DNA of 64,000 nucleotides, from contig NZ_CP073588.1 in assembly GCF_021560015.1 (NCBI RefSeq), positions 4,582,001 through 4,646,000 on the forward strand, given 5' to 3'. A program made the translations under genes and the position numbers. Source of the stretch: Shewanella vesiculosa (GTDB taxonomy: Bacteria > Pseudomonadota > Gammaproteobacteria > Enterobacterales > Shewanellaceae). The notes under the pieces were generated by a model. That model was not told where the DNA came from. It was given only the letters and a program-made list of their open reading frames with translations, and ran no database searches. Of the stretch, positions 29,931 to 38,155 are shown in pieces. Numbering within the stretch: the first letter of the stretch is position 1; each line of letters begins with the position of its first letter.

Positions 29931-30704
29931 ATGCGAATTTGGGGTAAAGTTTTTGGGTTTATCATTGGGTTTATGTTTGGGCGTTTCTTTGGGGCTATTT
30001 TAGGCTTATGGTTAGGCCATGCTTATGACAGACGCCAAGGCTTAAGCGCGTTAATGCGTAAAGGCGGTGAGCGTCAGGCGATGTTTTTCAATGCTACATT
30101 TGCCGTCATGGGCCATGTAGCTAAAGCCTCTGGGCGAGTGACTGAAACCGACATCCGTATTGCGGCCATGTTAATGGATCAAATGAAGTTATCGGGACAA
30201 TCGCGTATTGATGCGCAAACAGCTTTTCGCCAAGGGCGCCAAGCTGATTTTGATCTGTTACAGCAGCTTGAGTTGTTTCGACAAGCCACTCAAGGCCGAG
30301 CTGAGTTAGCGCAGATGTTTTTAGAAATCCAAATTCAAACTGCATTATCTGATGGTGAGTTACATGCCAATGAGAAGCAAATTTTATCCGCTATTGCCAA
30401 TAAGCTTGGTCTTGCTGCACAACTTGATGTGTTACTGGCTCGTTGGCAAGCTGAATTCAGTCATCATCAGTCGCCGCAAGGTAATAAAATGCCGCTGACT
30501 GATGCTTATGTACTCCTCGGCGTATCAGAGTCTGCAAGCGATCAAGACGTTAAGCGTACTTACCGCAAACTGATGAACGAACATCATCCTGATAAGCTTG
30601 TTGCAAAAGGCTTACCAGAAGAAATGATGGAGCTTGCCAACACTAAAGCGCAAGATATTCAAGCTGCTTACGAGCGAATTAAAACTTCACGTGGAATGCG
30701 TTAG
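29931..30704 (+). CDS. djlA: Co-chaperone DjlA (membrane-anchored J protein)
   Basis: A 257-residue type III J-domain protein. The single N-terminal membrane segment is Gly-rich (FGFIIGFMFGRFFGAILGLWLGH), typical of DjlA. A central TerB-like helical domain (about 55-170) follows, and the J domain is at the C-terminus (DAYVLLGVSESASDQDVKR, with HPDKL). It stimulates DnaK ATPase at the inner membrane. The longer frame begins with GTG at 29919; ATG at 29931 gives the standard MRIWGK start. The djlA gene lies beside lptD-surA in E. coli too. Confidence 0.94.
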   Translation: MRIWGKVFGFIIGFMFGRFFGAILGLWLGHAYDRRQGLSALMRKGGERQAMFFNATFAVMGHVAKASGRVTETDIRIAAMLMDQMKLSGQSRIDAQTAFRQGRQADFDLLQQLELFRQATQGRAELAQMFLEIQIQTALSDGELHANEKQILSAIANKLGLAAQLDVLLARWQAEFSHHQSPQGNKMPLTDAYVLLGVSESASDQDVKRTYRKLMNEHHPDKLVAKGLPEEMMELANTKAQDIQAAYERIKTSRGMR

Positions 30705-30753
30705 TAATAGGCTCAATGCCTGTGCACGCTGTTATTAATAGGGCCAAAAATCG

Positions 30754-31707
30754 ATGAAAATAGTGGTATTAGATGGTTACACTCTGAATCCTGGTGATTT
30801 GAATTGGCAGGCGCTAGAGGCATTAGGCGAGTGCGATATTTACGACCATACACCACTCGATCAAATCGTCAGTCGCTGTCAAGGTGCGCAAATTGTGCTG
30901 ACGAATAAAACCCAGTTGAGTGCTACAACCTTAAAGCAACTGCGCGGATTAATTTATATTGGGGTTCTTGCCACAGGCACCAATGTTGTAGACATGGATG
31001 CCGCAACCGCGCAGGGGATTGTGGTCACCAATATTCCTGCTTATGGCCCAGATGCCGTGGCGCAAATGGTGTTTGCCCATATTCTGCATCACCATCAGCA
31101 GGTGGCCTTACACGATCACGCTGTTAAAGCTGGACAATGGGCTGCTAATCGGGATTTTTGTTTTAGTTTGAGTCCATTAACCTCGTTAAAAGGATTGACC
31201 TTGGGGGTGGTGGGGTATGGCGATATTGGTCAGCAAGTTGCCAATTTAGGTGTGGCATTCGGTATGAATGTATTGATCACCACTACGCAACCAAAAACGA
31301 ATTTACCAGCAGCCATTCAATGGTGTCAACGTGACCATTTACTTAAGCAAGCCGATATTATATCGCTACATTGTCCGCTTAATGCGGCAACCAAATATAT
31401 GATAAACAGTGACAGTTTACGCTTACTTAAACCGGGTTGTTTATTGGTTAATACTGCTCGCGGCGACTTGATTAATGAAATTGATTTAGCCCAATGGCTT
31501 AACCATGATCATGGATTTGCTGGCGTTGACGTGCTATCAACTGAGCCGCCAAGTCATGATAATCCGCTCCTTAGTGCTGCCAATATTACCATTACGCCGC
31601 ATATTGCCTGGGCAACATTGCAGGCTAGACAAAATCTACTCAACATCGCGGTTGAAAATGTACACCAGTTTCAACAGGGTAAAATGTTGAATCAGGTTAA
31701 TGGCTAA
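30754..31707 (+). CDS. D-2-hydroxyacid dehydrogenase (hydroxypyruvate/glycerate dehydrogenase type)
   Basis: A 317-residue NAD(P)-dependent dehydrogenase. The Rossmann motif VVGYGDIGQ lies near residue 151. Catalytic Arg is in NTARGD, Glu in STEPP and the His in TPHIAWAT, all in the usual order. The start MKIVVLDGYTLNPGDL is typical of glycerate dehydrogenase (HprA-like), which interconverts D-glycerate and hydroxypyruvate. The exact substrate cannot be fixed. It is about 50 bases after djlA, possibly cotranscribed. Confidence 0.85.
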   Translation: MKIVVLDGYTLNPGDLNWQALEALGECDIYDHTPLDQIVSRCQGAQIVLTNKTQLSATTLKQLRGLIYIGVLATGTNVVDMDAATAQGIVVTNIPAYGPDAVAQMVFAHILHHHQQVALHDHAVKAGQWAANRDFCFSLSPLTSLKGLTLGVVGYGDIGQQVANLGVAFGMNVLITTTQPKTNLPAAIQWCQRDHLLKQADIISLHCPLNAATKYMINSDSLRLLKPGCLLVNTARGDLINEIDLAQWLNHDHGFAGVDVLSTEPPSHDNPLLSAANITITPHIAWATLQARQNLLNIAVENVHQFQQGKMLNQVNG

Positions 31708-31746
31708 TGGCTTTTTAATCACCACCAGTAATACGGATATTCTCTT

Positions 31747-32193
31747 ATGTCACTATGGAAAATCTTGTTTGATTTTGTTGATAAAGAACGGACAAAGTTT
31801 GATAACGTGCGTCATGATACCCATGCGCTGCAATTTGAGATTGAATCAAATATTCATTTTATCGTTGATGGCTTAGCGCAGGAAATCAGCGCCGCTGATA
31901 TTATTAAAGGGTTAGAAACCAAAGCGTTTGAACATGCCATGAGCTCAGGTTTACGTATTCGACAAGCTAGACTGAGCGCTAAAACCATTGAGGGTTATAA
32001 AGAGTTTGATAAATATCTAGATGAGCCAAGTGATGTGCTGGTGAAAAACCTGTATATGAAAATCACCGTATTACGAAAATTGATCAATGTGGGTAAGTTT
32101 GATCAGGAACGTAAACTCAAAGCGCTATTTCGTCTAATGATGTTAGTCCACTTTCATTTAGCCAGTAAGTCACTGCCAAAAGCAAAAAACTAA
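31747..32193 (+). CDS. Conserved helical protein of unknown function
   Basis: A 148-residue soluble protein, mostly alpha-helical, with no signal peptide and no catalytic motif. It starts MSLWKILFDFVDKERTKFDNVRHD. I do not recognise a named domain, though it has the look of a conserved Shewanella protein. It follows the dehydrogenase by 39 bases on the same strand and ends about 70 bases before a shared terminator. Confidence 0.6.
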   Translation: MSLWKILFDFVDKERTKFDNVRHDTHALQFEIESNIHFIVDGLAQEISAADIIKGLETKAFEHAMSSGLRIRQARLSAKTIEGYKEFDKYLDEPSDVLVKNLYMKITVLRKLINVGKFDQERKLKALFRLMMLVHFHLASKSLPKAKN

Positions 32194-32263
32194 GTTATCA
32201 AGCTAAGGTATACGTTCACTTAAACACTTAAAAGCAAAAAGAAAAAAGAAAAAAGCAAAAAAA

Positions 32264-32299
32264 TAAGCCGCTGAAACGTGTAACAGATTCGGCGGCTTA
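32264..32299. terminator. Intrinsic terminator of purT (minus strand), also facing the upstream plus-strand gene
   Basis: TAAGCCGCTGAA and TTCGGCGGCTTA form a 12-bp stem with one G-T wobble and a 12-base loop. On the minus strand it is followed by seven T and a longer T-rich stretch, so it is a strong terminator for purT. The matching A/G-rich run at 32229-32263 on the plus strand is simply that tail. Confidence 0.85.
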
Positions 32300-32357
32300 A
32301 TTTTGTCTATCAAGTCATTTTGTTGAGCTGTTATTGCTTAACTGAGATAAGCGTTAT

Positions 32358-33548
32358 TTAAAATATAACCTTGATATTACTCGCCACTATTTTAGCTTTT
32401 TCGACCGCAGCTTCCACCGAGCTATCACGGGCTAATGCAACGCCTAAACGACGGCGACCATCAATATCGGGTTTACCAAACAAACGTAATTGAGTGTTAG
32501 CCGGGGCTAAGGCTGCCGCGACGCCTTGATAACGAATATTGGTCGAGGTACCTGTCGCTAAAATCACTGCAGAAGCGCTGGGTCCATGTTGAGCAATATT
32601 GCTGATTGGTAAGCCCAAAATCGCTCGAACATGCAAAGCAAATTCAGATAAATCTTGGCTGATTAAAGTGACTAAACCTGTGTCATGTGGCCTTGGTGAT
32701 ACTTCAGAAAAGTACACTTCACCACCGCGAATAAATAGTTCAACCCCAAATAAGCCATATCCACCCAGAGCTTCAACCACACGTTGGCTCATAGCTTGAG
32801 CTTTTTGTAGTACATCAGCTGGCATGGCTTGTGGTTGCCATGATTCACGATAATCACCATCTTCTTGTCTGTGACCAATTGGGTCACAAAAGTGAATGCC
32901 ATTAACAGCGCTAATGGTTAGCAAGGTAATTTCGTAATCAAATGGAATAAAGGCTTCAACAATCACTCGGCCTTTGCCTGCGCGGCCGCCTTCTTGAGCG
33001 TAAGCCCATGCGTGCTGAACAGTGTCTGCTGATTTAATCACACTCTGACCTTTACCAGATGAGCTCATCACCGGCTTAACCACACAAGGAATACCAATAT
33101 CGGCTACGGCTTGTTCAAATTCTGCTTGGGTGTCACAGAAAAAATACTTTGAAGTTGGAATCGCTAAGGTTTCTGCCGCTAGACGGCGAATTCCTTCACG
33201 ATCCATAGTCAGTTTGGCCGCATTGGCTGTCGGCACGACATGCAGACCTTGTTGCTCTAGTTCCACTAAGGTTTGGGTGGCAATGGCTTCAATTTCTGGA
33301 ATGACTAAATCAGGCTTTTCAAGCTCAATAACCGCTTTTAATGCCTCAGCATCCAACATGTTAATTACATGAAAACGATGAGCAATTTGCATAGCAGGCG
33401 CATTAGGGTAGCGATCAACCCCAATCACCTCAATACCATAACGTTGCAGCTCAATAGCCACTTCTTTGCCGAGTTCACCGCAGCCTAATAGCATCGCCTT
33501 AATCGTGCCTAGAGTATTTGCTGTGCCAAATGTAGTAGGAATCGCCAT
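32358..33548 (-). CDS. purT: Formate-dependent phosphoribosylglycinamide formyltransferase
   Basis: A 396-residue ATP-grasp enzyme of purine synthesis that makes formyl-GAR from GAR, formate and ATP. The nucleotide fold [20 protein letters not shown] and the ATP-grasp core ([16 protein letters not shown]) are intact, as are the metal ligands in [12 protein letters not shown]. The length matches E. coli PurT (392). The K-type homologue PurK is ruled out by the N-terminal sequence. Monocistronic; no obvious PurR box was found upstream by eye. Confidence 0.96.
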   Translation of the reverse strand: MAIPTTFGTANTLGTIKAMLLGCGELGKEVAIELQRYGIEVIGVDRYPNAPAMQIAHRFHVINMLDAEALKAVIELEKPDLVIPEIEAIATQTLVELEQQGLHVVPTANAAKLTMDREGIRRLAAETLAIPTSKYFFCDTQAEFEQAVADIGIPCVVKPVMSSSGKGQSVIKSADTVQHAWAYAQEGGRAGKGRVIVEAFIPFDYEITLLTISAVNGIHFCDPIGHRQEDGDYRESWQPQAMPADVLQKAQAMSQRVVEALGGYGLFGVELFIRGGEVYFSEVSPRPHDTGLVTLISQDLSEFALHVRAILGLPISNIAQHGPSASAVILATGTSTNIRYQGVAAALAPANTQLRLFGKPDIDGRRRLGVALARDSSVEAAVEKAKIVASNIKVIF

Positions 33549-33890
33549 GATGATGTACAGCCTCTGTGTAGGGATATTTTTATATGCCGAACAGTGTAAC
33601 GAGATGCACTATTAAAAAGCCATTACAAAAGTCACTTTATGGCGAAAATAGTACGAATATGACTGTTTTTTGTGATGAAAGATTGTGTTTTTTGACGACA
33701 AGTCTAGATTTCGCATGTGTTGTAGCTATGAGTCATGGCACGACAGGATTTACATTCTTTGCGATTATTGCTCGGCTTTATGCTTAGGCGAGTTGTGACG
33801 TTATATCCTGAGAATGCTCCTTAGTGATAACAAAGGATATTGCTGATAGCAATGCGCCAGATGACACGCTAATGACTTTGATTAATACGC
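33549..33890. other. Intergenic region upstream of purT
   Basis: About 340 bases holding the purT promoter on the minus strand. A 67-codon plus-strand frame here has no ribosome site and looks like chance. No other element recognised. Confidence 0.4.
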
Positions 33891-33916
33891 AAAAAAGGCG
33901 CCGAGGCGCCTTTTTT
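33891..33916 (-). terminator. Intrinsic terminator of rhlE
   Basis: A perfect AAAAAAGGCGCC / GGCGCCTTTTTT palindrome with a GA centre (stem with a small loop) and a T-run on both strands. It lies just after the helicase stop codon. Confidence 0.9.
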
Positions 33917-33932
33917 GTTTGCATCAAAAAGA

Positions 33933-35234
33933 TTACTTAATTTTTTTGTACTTCACGGTACTGCTCACTTTACCGACTTTAACACGACGGCCATCCATGT
34001 TTTTCTCGGCAATCATCTGTGCGCCAGCGTTATCACCGCGTTGTTGCTTTTTGGCAAAACTACGACGTTTTTCAATTTGCTTAAGCAGCATTTCACGGCT
34101 ACCCACTTCATAACCTGGTACCGTAACACGGCGAATTTGTTGGCCAATTAATTTTTCAATGTCAGCTAATGTGCGTTCTTCTTCACGGCTTACAAACGAA
34201 ATTGCCACGCCAGTTTTACCTGCACGGCCAGTACGGCCAATACGGTGGACATAATCTTCGGCTAAAAACGGTAAATCGTAATTAACAACGTATTCAAGGT
34301 TTTGAATATCAAGACCACGGGCAGCAACTTCGGTGGCCACTAATACACGAATTTTGCCTTCCACAAATTCACGTAGCGCGCGACGACGACTCCCTTGAGC
34401 TTTTTCGCCATGAACCACGCCAGATGGAATACCATCTAGATTTAACTCTTTAACTAACTTGTCTGCCGCATCACGGGTCGCGGTAAATACCAACACTTGG
34501 CGCCAGTTTTTAGTACCGATAAGTTCAGATAATAATTCACGCTTGCGACGTTGTTCAACAGGGTAAATAACTTGGCTTACGGTAGCTGCTGTGGTGTTTT
34601 GTTTATCCACAGTAATCACTTTTGGTTTTTCAAGCATTTCATTCGCTAGCTTTTTCACTTCGGTAGAGAAGGTGGCAGAGAACAACATGTTTTGGCGATT
34701 TTTATTTACTGCTTGGAGGATCTTTTTAATATCGGCACTAAAGCCCATATCAAGCATACGGTCGGCTTCATCAAGTACTAAAAATTCAACATTAGATAAA
34801 CTTAAGTTACACGCCACTATGTGTTCAAGTAAACGACCTGGCGTTGCTACAATCACGTCGGCGCCGCGTTTCAGTTTTTGTGACTGAGTATCTATCTTAA
34901 CGCCACCATAAATGGTTAATACAGTTAAGTTGAGGTGTTTACTGTAAGCGGTAATGTTATCTGCAACCTGTGCGGCAAGCTCACGAGTTGGTGTAAGAAT
35001 TAAGGCGCGAGTGTTAGACGGCATCGTTTCTTTTGGGTTATCACACATTCTTTGCAGAATAGGCAGTGCGAAAGCCGCAGTTTTACCTGTTCCTGTTTGT
35101 GCGCTGGCCAACACGTCTTCACCACGGCGGATTGCCGGGATCGCTTGTTGTTGAATTGGCGTCATAGATTGATAACCGCACTCAGCGATCGCGCGTAATA
35201 TTTCTGGGGCGAAGCTAAAAGATTCGAATTTCAT
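33933..35234 (-). CDS. rhlE: DEAD-box RNA helicase, RhlE type
   Basis: A 433-residue helicase with all motifs: Q motif with F upstream (FESFSFAPEILRAI), motif I AQTGTGKT, Ia PTRELA, Ib TPGRLLEH, II VLDEADRMLD, III FSAT, V ARGLDI and VI HRIGRTGRAG. The C-terminal tail is short and basic (KKIK), unlike the long Gly-rich tails of DeaD. The N-terminus MKFESFSF is typical of RhlE. Roles in ribosome maturation and mRNA turnover are known for the family. It has a long leader region upstream. Confidence 0.9.
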   Translation of the reverse strand: MKFESFSFAPEILRAIAECGYQSMTPIQQQAIPAIRRGEDVLASAQTGTGKTAAFALPILQRMCDNPKETMPSNTRALILTPTRELAAQVADNITAYSKHLNLTVLTIYGGVKIDTQSQKLKRGADVIVATPGRLLEHIVACNLSLSNVEFLVLDEADRMLDMGFSADIKKILQAVNKNRQNMLFSATFSTEVKKLANEMLEKPKVITVDKQNTTAATVSQVIYPVEQRRKRELLSELIGTKNWRQVLVFTATRDAADKLVKELNLDGIPSGVVHGEKAQGSRRRALREFVEGKIRVLVATEVAARGLDIQNLEYVVNYDLPFLAEDYVHRIGRTGRAGKTGVAISFVSREEERTLADIEKLIGQQIRRVTVPGYEVGSREMLLKQIEKRRSFAKKQQRGDNAGAQMIAEKNMDGRRVKVGKVSSTVKYKKIK

Positions 35235-35828
35235 GGTGCGGTTCCTGTATGTACATCAAAACAAAGCGATTTAGTTGCGATAAGTTAATATTATCTACAC
35301 AACATCAATCTGGAATATTGGGGCCGATAGCCTTATTTATGGCTGAACTCATGCTTAACTGGGTTGATTAACGTCTTCGGATAGCTGAAAAACATTAAGC
35401 TTGAATGATACACCCAATTGAGTGCCATCGATAAGCGGCCGCGGAGTATAACAAACTTTTGTTTAAATCCTGAACTTTATCTGTGTCAAAAGAGAAGATT
35501 TTTTAGCAGGGAATAGTTTAGATGATATGGATTGATAGTCATGGCAATTACAGCACCTTAAGTGTGTGGCTGCTAACTCGTTTTTGGACAAAAACGAGCT
35601 AGAGTTAATATTCTAAAGATAATATTGTCGCATTACGATAAGTATGTTTAAGATCGGAAATACCAGCGAAACAGGAATACCTCAATCTATATTCTAATCA
35701 AAGTGCTCAACTCTGTATGCCACTATACACGTCGTTATCCTAACGCATATTGGTGGCTAACAAGGTCTTCTAGGGGGCATCTTCATACTATTTTCACCAG
35801 TGCATCAAATCCACAAAATCTAAAGCTG
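35235..35828. other. Long gene-free region between rhlE and the retron
   Basis: About 590 bases with no coding frame of note. It must hold the rhlE promoter on the minus strand. It contains a perfect 9-bp hairpin at 35577-35598 (CTCGTTTTT, loop GGAC). The part nearer the retron may be the left flank of the accessory island. No RNA gene was identified here. Confidence 0.45.
35577..35598. repeat. 9-bp hairpin upstream of the retron
   Basis: CTCGTTTTT and AAAAACGAG pair around a GGAC loop. Its left arm and loop include CGTTTTTGGAC, an 11-base sequence found again at 37688-37698 near the end of the retron gene. Possible island boundary, unproven. Confidence 0.4.
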
Positions 35829-35857
35829 TTGATATTAATAGTAAATTACTATATATT
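35829..35857 (+). promoter_or_regulatory. Sigma-70 promoter of the retron RNA
   Basis: TTGATA at 35829-35834 and TATATT at 35852-35857 are 17 bases apart. The predicted start point near 35864 coincides with the left arm of the inverted repeat that begins the retron RNA. A palindrome (ATAGTAA-A-TTACTAT, 35838-35852) fills most of the spacer and could be an operator. Confidence 0.6.
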
Positions 35858-35861
35858 TTTT

Positions 35862-35994
35862 TTGCTGGAGAGGTAGATTTCAACTTCCTATGCCATCGGA
35901 CATAGGCAATGAACAATGGCATTTTTGCCGATTAGTCTCTCTACGGTTTGATAAAGTTGGCTTACCGGGTAAAAGACAAAACCCTCTCCAGCAA
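35862..35994 (+). ncRNA. Predicted retron msr-msd RNA
   Basis: A 133-base element immediately upstream of the reverse transcriptase. Its ends are a perfect 12-bp inverted repeat: TTGCTGGAGAGG at 35862-35873 and CCTCTCCAGCAA at 35983-35994, matching the a1/a2 repeats that close retron RNAs. Inside are a stem CCTATG/CATAGG (35887-35906), an alternative pairing ATGCCAT/ATGGCAT (35890-35922) and a weaker CGGT/ACCG stem. A G three bases after a1 (35876) is a candidate for the 2'-5' branching guanosine. Folding and boundaries between msr and msd were not computed. The element is short compared with many retrons. Confidence 0.75.
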
Positions 35995-36027
35995 CATTCT
36001 CTATTTCTTGAAGTGGACCTTCCTTAT

Positions 36028-37716
36028 ATGTTTGGCAACCCAGAAGCTCTTCATGAGTGTATTGATACAAATGATCTTGCGAAGTTTTTCGGTATCAATC
36101 GAGATGAGATGCTTAGCTACTTATATTCGAAGGATATTAAATATCGAAACTTTGAAATAGATAAAAAGAATGGTAAGAAACGAAAAATTGTTGCTCCAGT
36201 AAAAAAATTAAAATTTTTACAATACAAAGTCAAGGCTGCCTTAGAACCCTACTATAAGCCCAAGAAATGTAATCATGGATTTGTTAAAGATCGTGATATT
36301 GTGACTAATGCGCAAGCGCATTTAAGAAAGGAATTTGTCCTCAACATCGATTTAGTTGATTACTTCGGCAACATAACTTTTGGTCGAGTGAAAAGATTAT
36401 TCGAAAGCAATCCTCTTAATCTAAGCCACTCAGTTGCAACCGTACTAGCTCAAATATGTTGTCACAATGGTTGTTTGCCTCAAGGTGCTCCTTCTTCACC
36501 TATTGTATCTAATATGGTTACATTCAAACTGGATAATCAACTTCGAGCTTTGGCGATAAAATCTAGCTGTTCATATTCCAGATATGCTGACGATATAACT
36601 TTCTCATTCACAAATAGAGAGCGCTCATTGCCAAAAATGATAGCTTTCTATAAGAACGAAAAGCTACAGTTAGGCAGTAGCTTAGAAAAGGTCATAGAAG
36701 AAAATGGCTTTTCTATCAATGACGATAAAACCCGTATGCAACACCGAACCCAGCGTCAGTCAGTTACGAATATCACCGTTAATGAGAAAATAAATGTAAA
36801 TAGAAGATTTATCCGATCAACCTCTGCCATGATTAACGCACTCATTAAGTACGGCCCTGCAGCTGCCGAAAAAGAACATTTTGAGAAATATCTAAAAGGT
36901 TATATACCTGCTAGACATCATATGAAGATGGCTAAGTATCCCGGAAAGATGTTTATTCAGAAAGTTAGAGGGCGGCTAAATTTTATCCGAATGGTAAGAG
37001 GCAATACATGCGATGTATGGCGTAAGATGATGTACCTATACACTGTGGCAATTGGTGCGCCAAATGAAGACTATAATATGAGCTGGTTAGAATTAGCAGC
37101 GGAATCGACTTTGGTTATCCATACCTATACAGATTCAAATATGGCTCAGGGCAGTGGATTTATTGTAGAAGATATTGGCATCATAACCAATGAACATGTT
37201 GTTCGAGGTATTACCAGTAAAAATATTAAAGATGGTCTTGAGATGCACAGATGGAACAATGAAACAGCCAAATTTTCATTTGTCGAACTGATTGGTATGG
37301 ATGAGGACATTGATCTCGCAATCTTTGAACCTTCAATACACTTAGCAACTTTCACCCCATTAAAAATCGAAAATAATCCTGACTATAGTAATGGAACAAT
37401 TGTCCATACTATCGGCTACCCTAATTATCAAAGCGGAGAAGAGCCTACATATATTACAGCGAAAATTATCGGTAAAACAAAAAGGATGCTCCAGCCAAGA
37501 ATTAAAATTGATGAGAATATTCGTCATGGGAATAGTGGTGGTGTGGTGATGAATACCGATGGGAAAGTTATAGGAGTTGTTTCAAATGGTAATGCCATAG
37601 GGGCAACCTCACAAAATGATAGCTCATTTATTCCGATCCAAACCCTCCTTGAATACCATGAAAAATTAAGGAATCTTGTTGCTCGACCGTTTTTGGACGA
37701 AGTAGACTCACTTTAG
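36028..37716 (+). CDS. Retron reverse transcriptase fused to a trypsin-like serine protease
   Basis: A 562-residue two-domain protein. The N-terminal reverse transcriptase (about 1-320) has the retron-specific NAXXH motif (NAQAH, 94-98), the first metal aspartate at D108, LPQGAPSSP at 150-158, the catalytic YADD at 186-189 and a region-Y motif VTNITVN from 246 (VTG in most retrons). The C-terminal domain (about 355-540) is an S1-type chymotrypsin/HtrA-like protease with His390 (TNEHVV), Asp429 (DIDLAIF) and Ser503 (GNSGGVV); no PDZ domain, signal peptide or membrane segment is seen. The open frame extends upstream to 35890, but that part lies in the msr-msd RNA; AAGTGGA before 36028 supports the later start. 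It is probably an anti-phage retron with the protease as effector; the target is unknown. Confidence 0.9.
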   Translation: MFGNPEALHECIDTNDLAKFFGINRDEMLSYLYSKDIKYRNFEIDKKNGKKRKIVAPVKKLKFLQYKVKAALEPYYKPKKCNHGFVKDRDIVTNAQAHLRKEFVLNIDLVDYFGNITFGRVKRLFESNPLNLSHSVATVLAQICCHNGCLPQGAPSSPIVSNMVTFKLDNQLRALAIKSSCSYSRYADDITFSFTNRERSLPKMIAFYKNEKLQLGSSLEKVIEENGFSINDDKTRMQHRTQRQSVTNITVNEKINVNRRFIRSTSAMINALIKYGPAAAEKEHFEKYLKGYIPARHHMKMAKYPGKMFIQKVRGRLNFIRMVRGNTCDVWRKMMYLYTVAIGAPNEDYNMSWLELAAESTLVIHTYTDSNMAQGSGFIVEDIGIITNEHVVRGITSKNIKDGLEMHRWNNETAKFSFVELIGMDEDIDLAIFEPSIHLATFTPLKIENNPDYSNGTIVHTIGYPNYQSGEEPTYITAKIIGKTKRMLQPRIKIDENIRHGNSGGVVMNTDGKVIGVVSNGNAIGATSQNDSSFIPIQTLLEYHEKLRNLVARPFLDEVDSL

Positions 37717-38022
37717 GACGGCCAGCGGTTTCTCCGATGGCAACCGCATCATTGGCGTCATTTCTATTACAACCAGCATGGCTTTCACCATTCTGGCGGG
37801 GATAATCTTGACGGTATGACCGAGCTTTTCGATAGTGCGCACCCAGTAATTAGCACTGTAACAAGCTTCCATCACCACTGACGTTGGTTCGCATTGCCTA
37901 AGGGTATTGAGCAATGCCGAACGGTTGATTTTACGATTAAAAGCAATGGTATTGTCATGATTGAAGGCCGCCACTTGGAAGACAGTTTTTGCCAAATCAA
38001 TGCTGATAAGTTTATAGTTCAT
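37710..38022 (-). pseudogene. IS110 family transposase, truncated and frameshifted
   Basis: The N-terminal 90 or so residues of an IS110 transposase are visible: MNYKLISIDLAKTVFQVA (with the first catalytic Asp of the DEDD/RuvC-like domain), then SVVMEACYSANYW and KIIPARMVKAMLV. At about 37775 one base is missing, after which the expected GNRNDANDAVAIGETAGRP continues in another frame. The gene then breaks off at about 37710-37716, overlapping the last bases of the retron coding region. GAGGTGA upstream supports a start at 38022. It is a dead remnant. Confidence 0.85.
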
Positions 38023-38155
38023 ATCGGTCACCTCGAGTCAGATTTTGTGCACCTAAATCATGGCACATTGCGATGGCGAGACCGAGGTAACCATCTCAGC
38101 AGGCATAACTTATGAACTATCCAAAAACCTTTCACATTAGATTTTTATAGCCAAA
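38023..38155 (-). mobile_element. Remnant of the IS110 left end
   Basis: About 130 bases upstream of the transposase remnant, with no gene. In the IS110 group the non-coding DNA before the transposase encodes the bridge RNA. Short pairings such as GAGATGG and a CCATCGC-containing stretch are compatible with a structured RNA, but boundaries and folding are not established. Confidence 0.35.

Noticed and set aside
32229..32263. A/G-rich low-complexity run as a functional repeat
   Set aside because: It is the T-rich tail of the purT terminator read on the other strand.
33584..33787. 67-codon plus-strand frame between purT and rhlE
   Set aside because: No start context and no domain; composition unlike neighbouring genes.
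35890..36027. Upstream extension of the RT frame as protein coding (46 codons)
   Set aside because: It covers the predicted msr-msd RNA including the a2 arm and has no ribosome site; Met at 36028 is better placed.
36028..37716. RT as part of a group II intron, a DGR or a CRISPR-associated RT
   Set aside because: No maturase or HNH domain, no intron RNA domains, no template/variable repeat pair and no Cas1 or CRISPR array; NAXXH and a1/a2 repeats indicate a retron.
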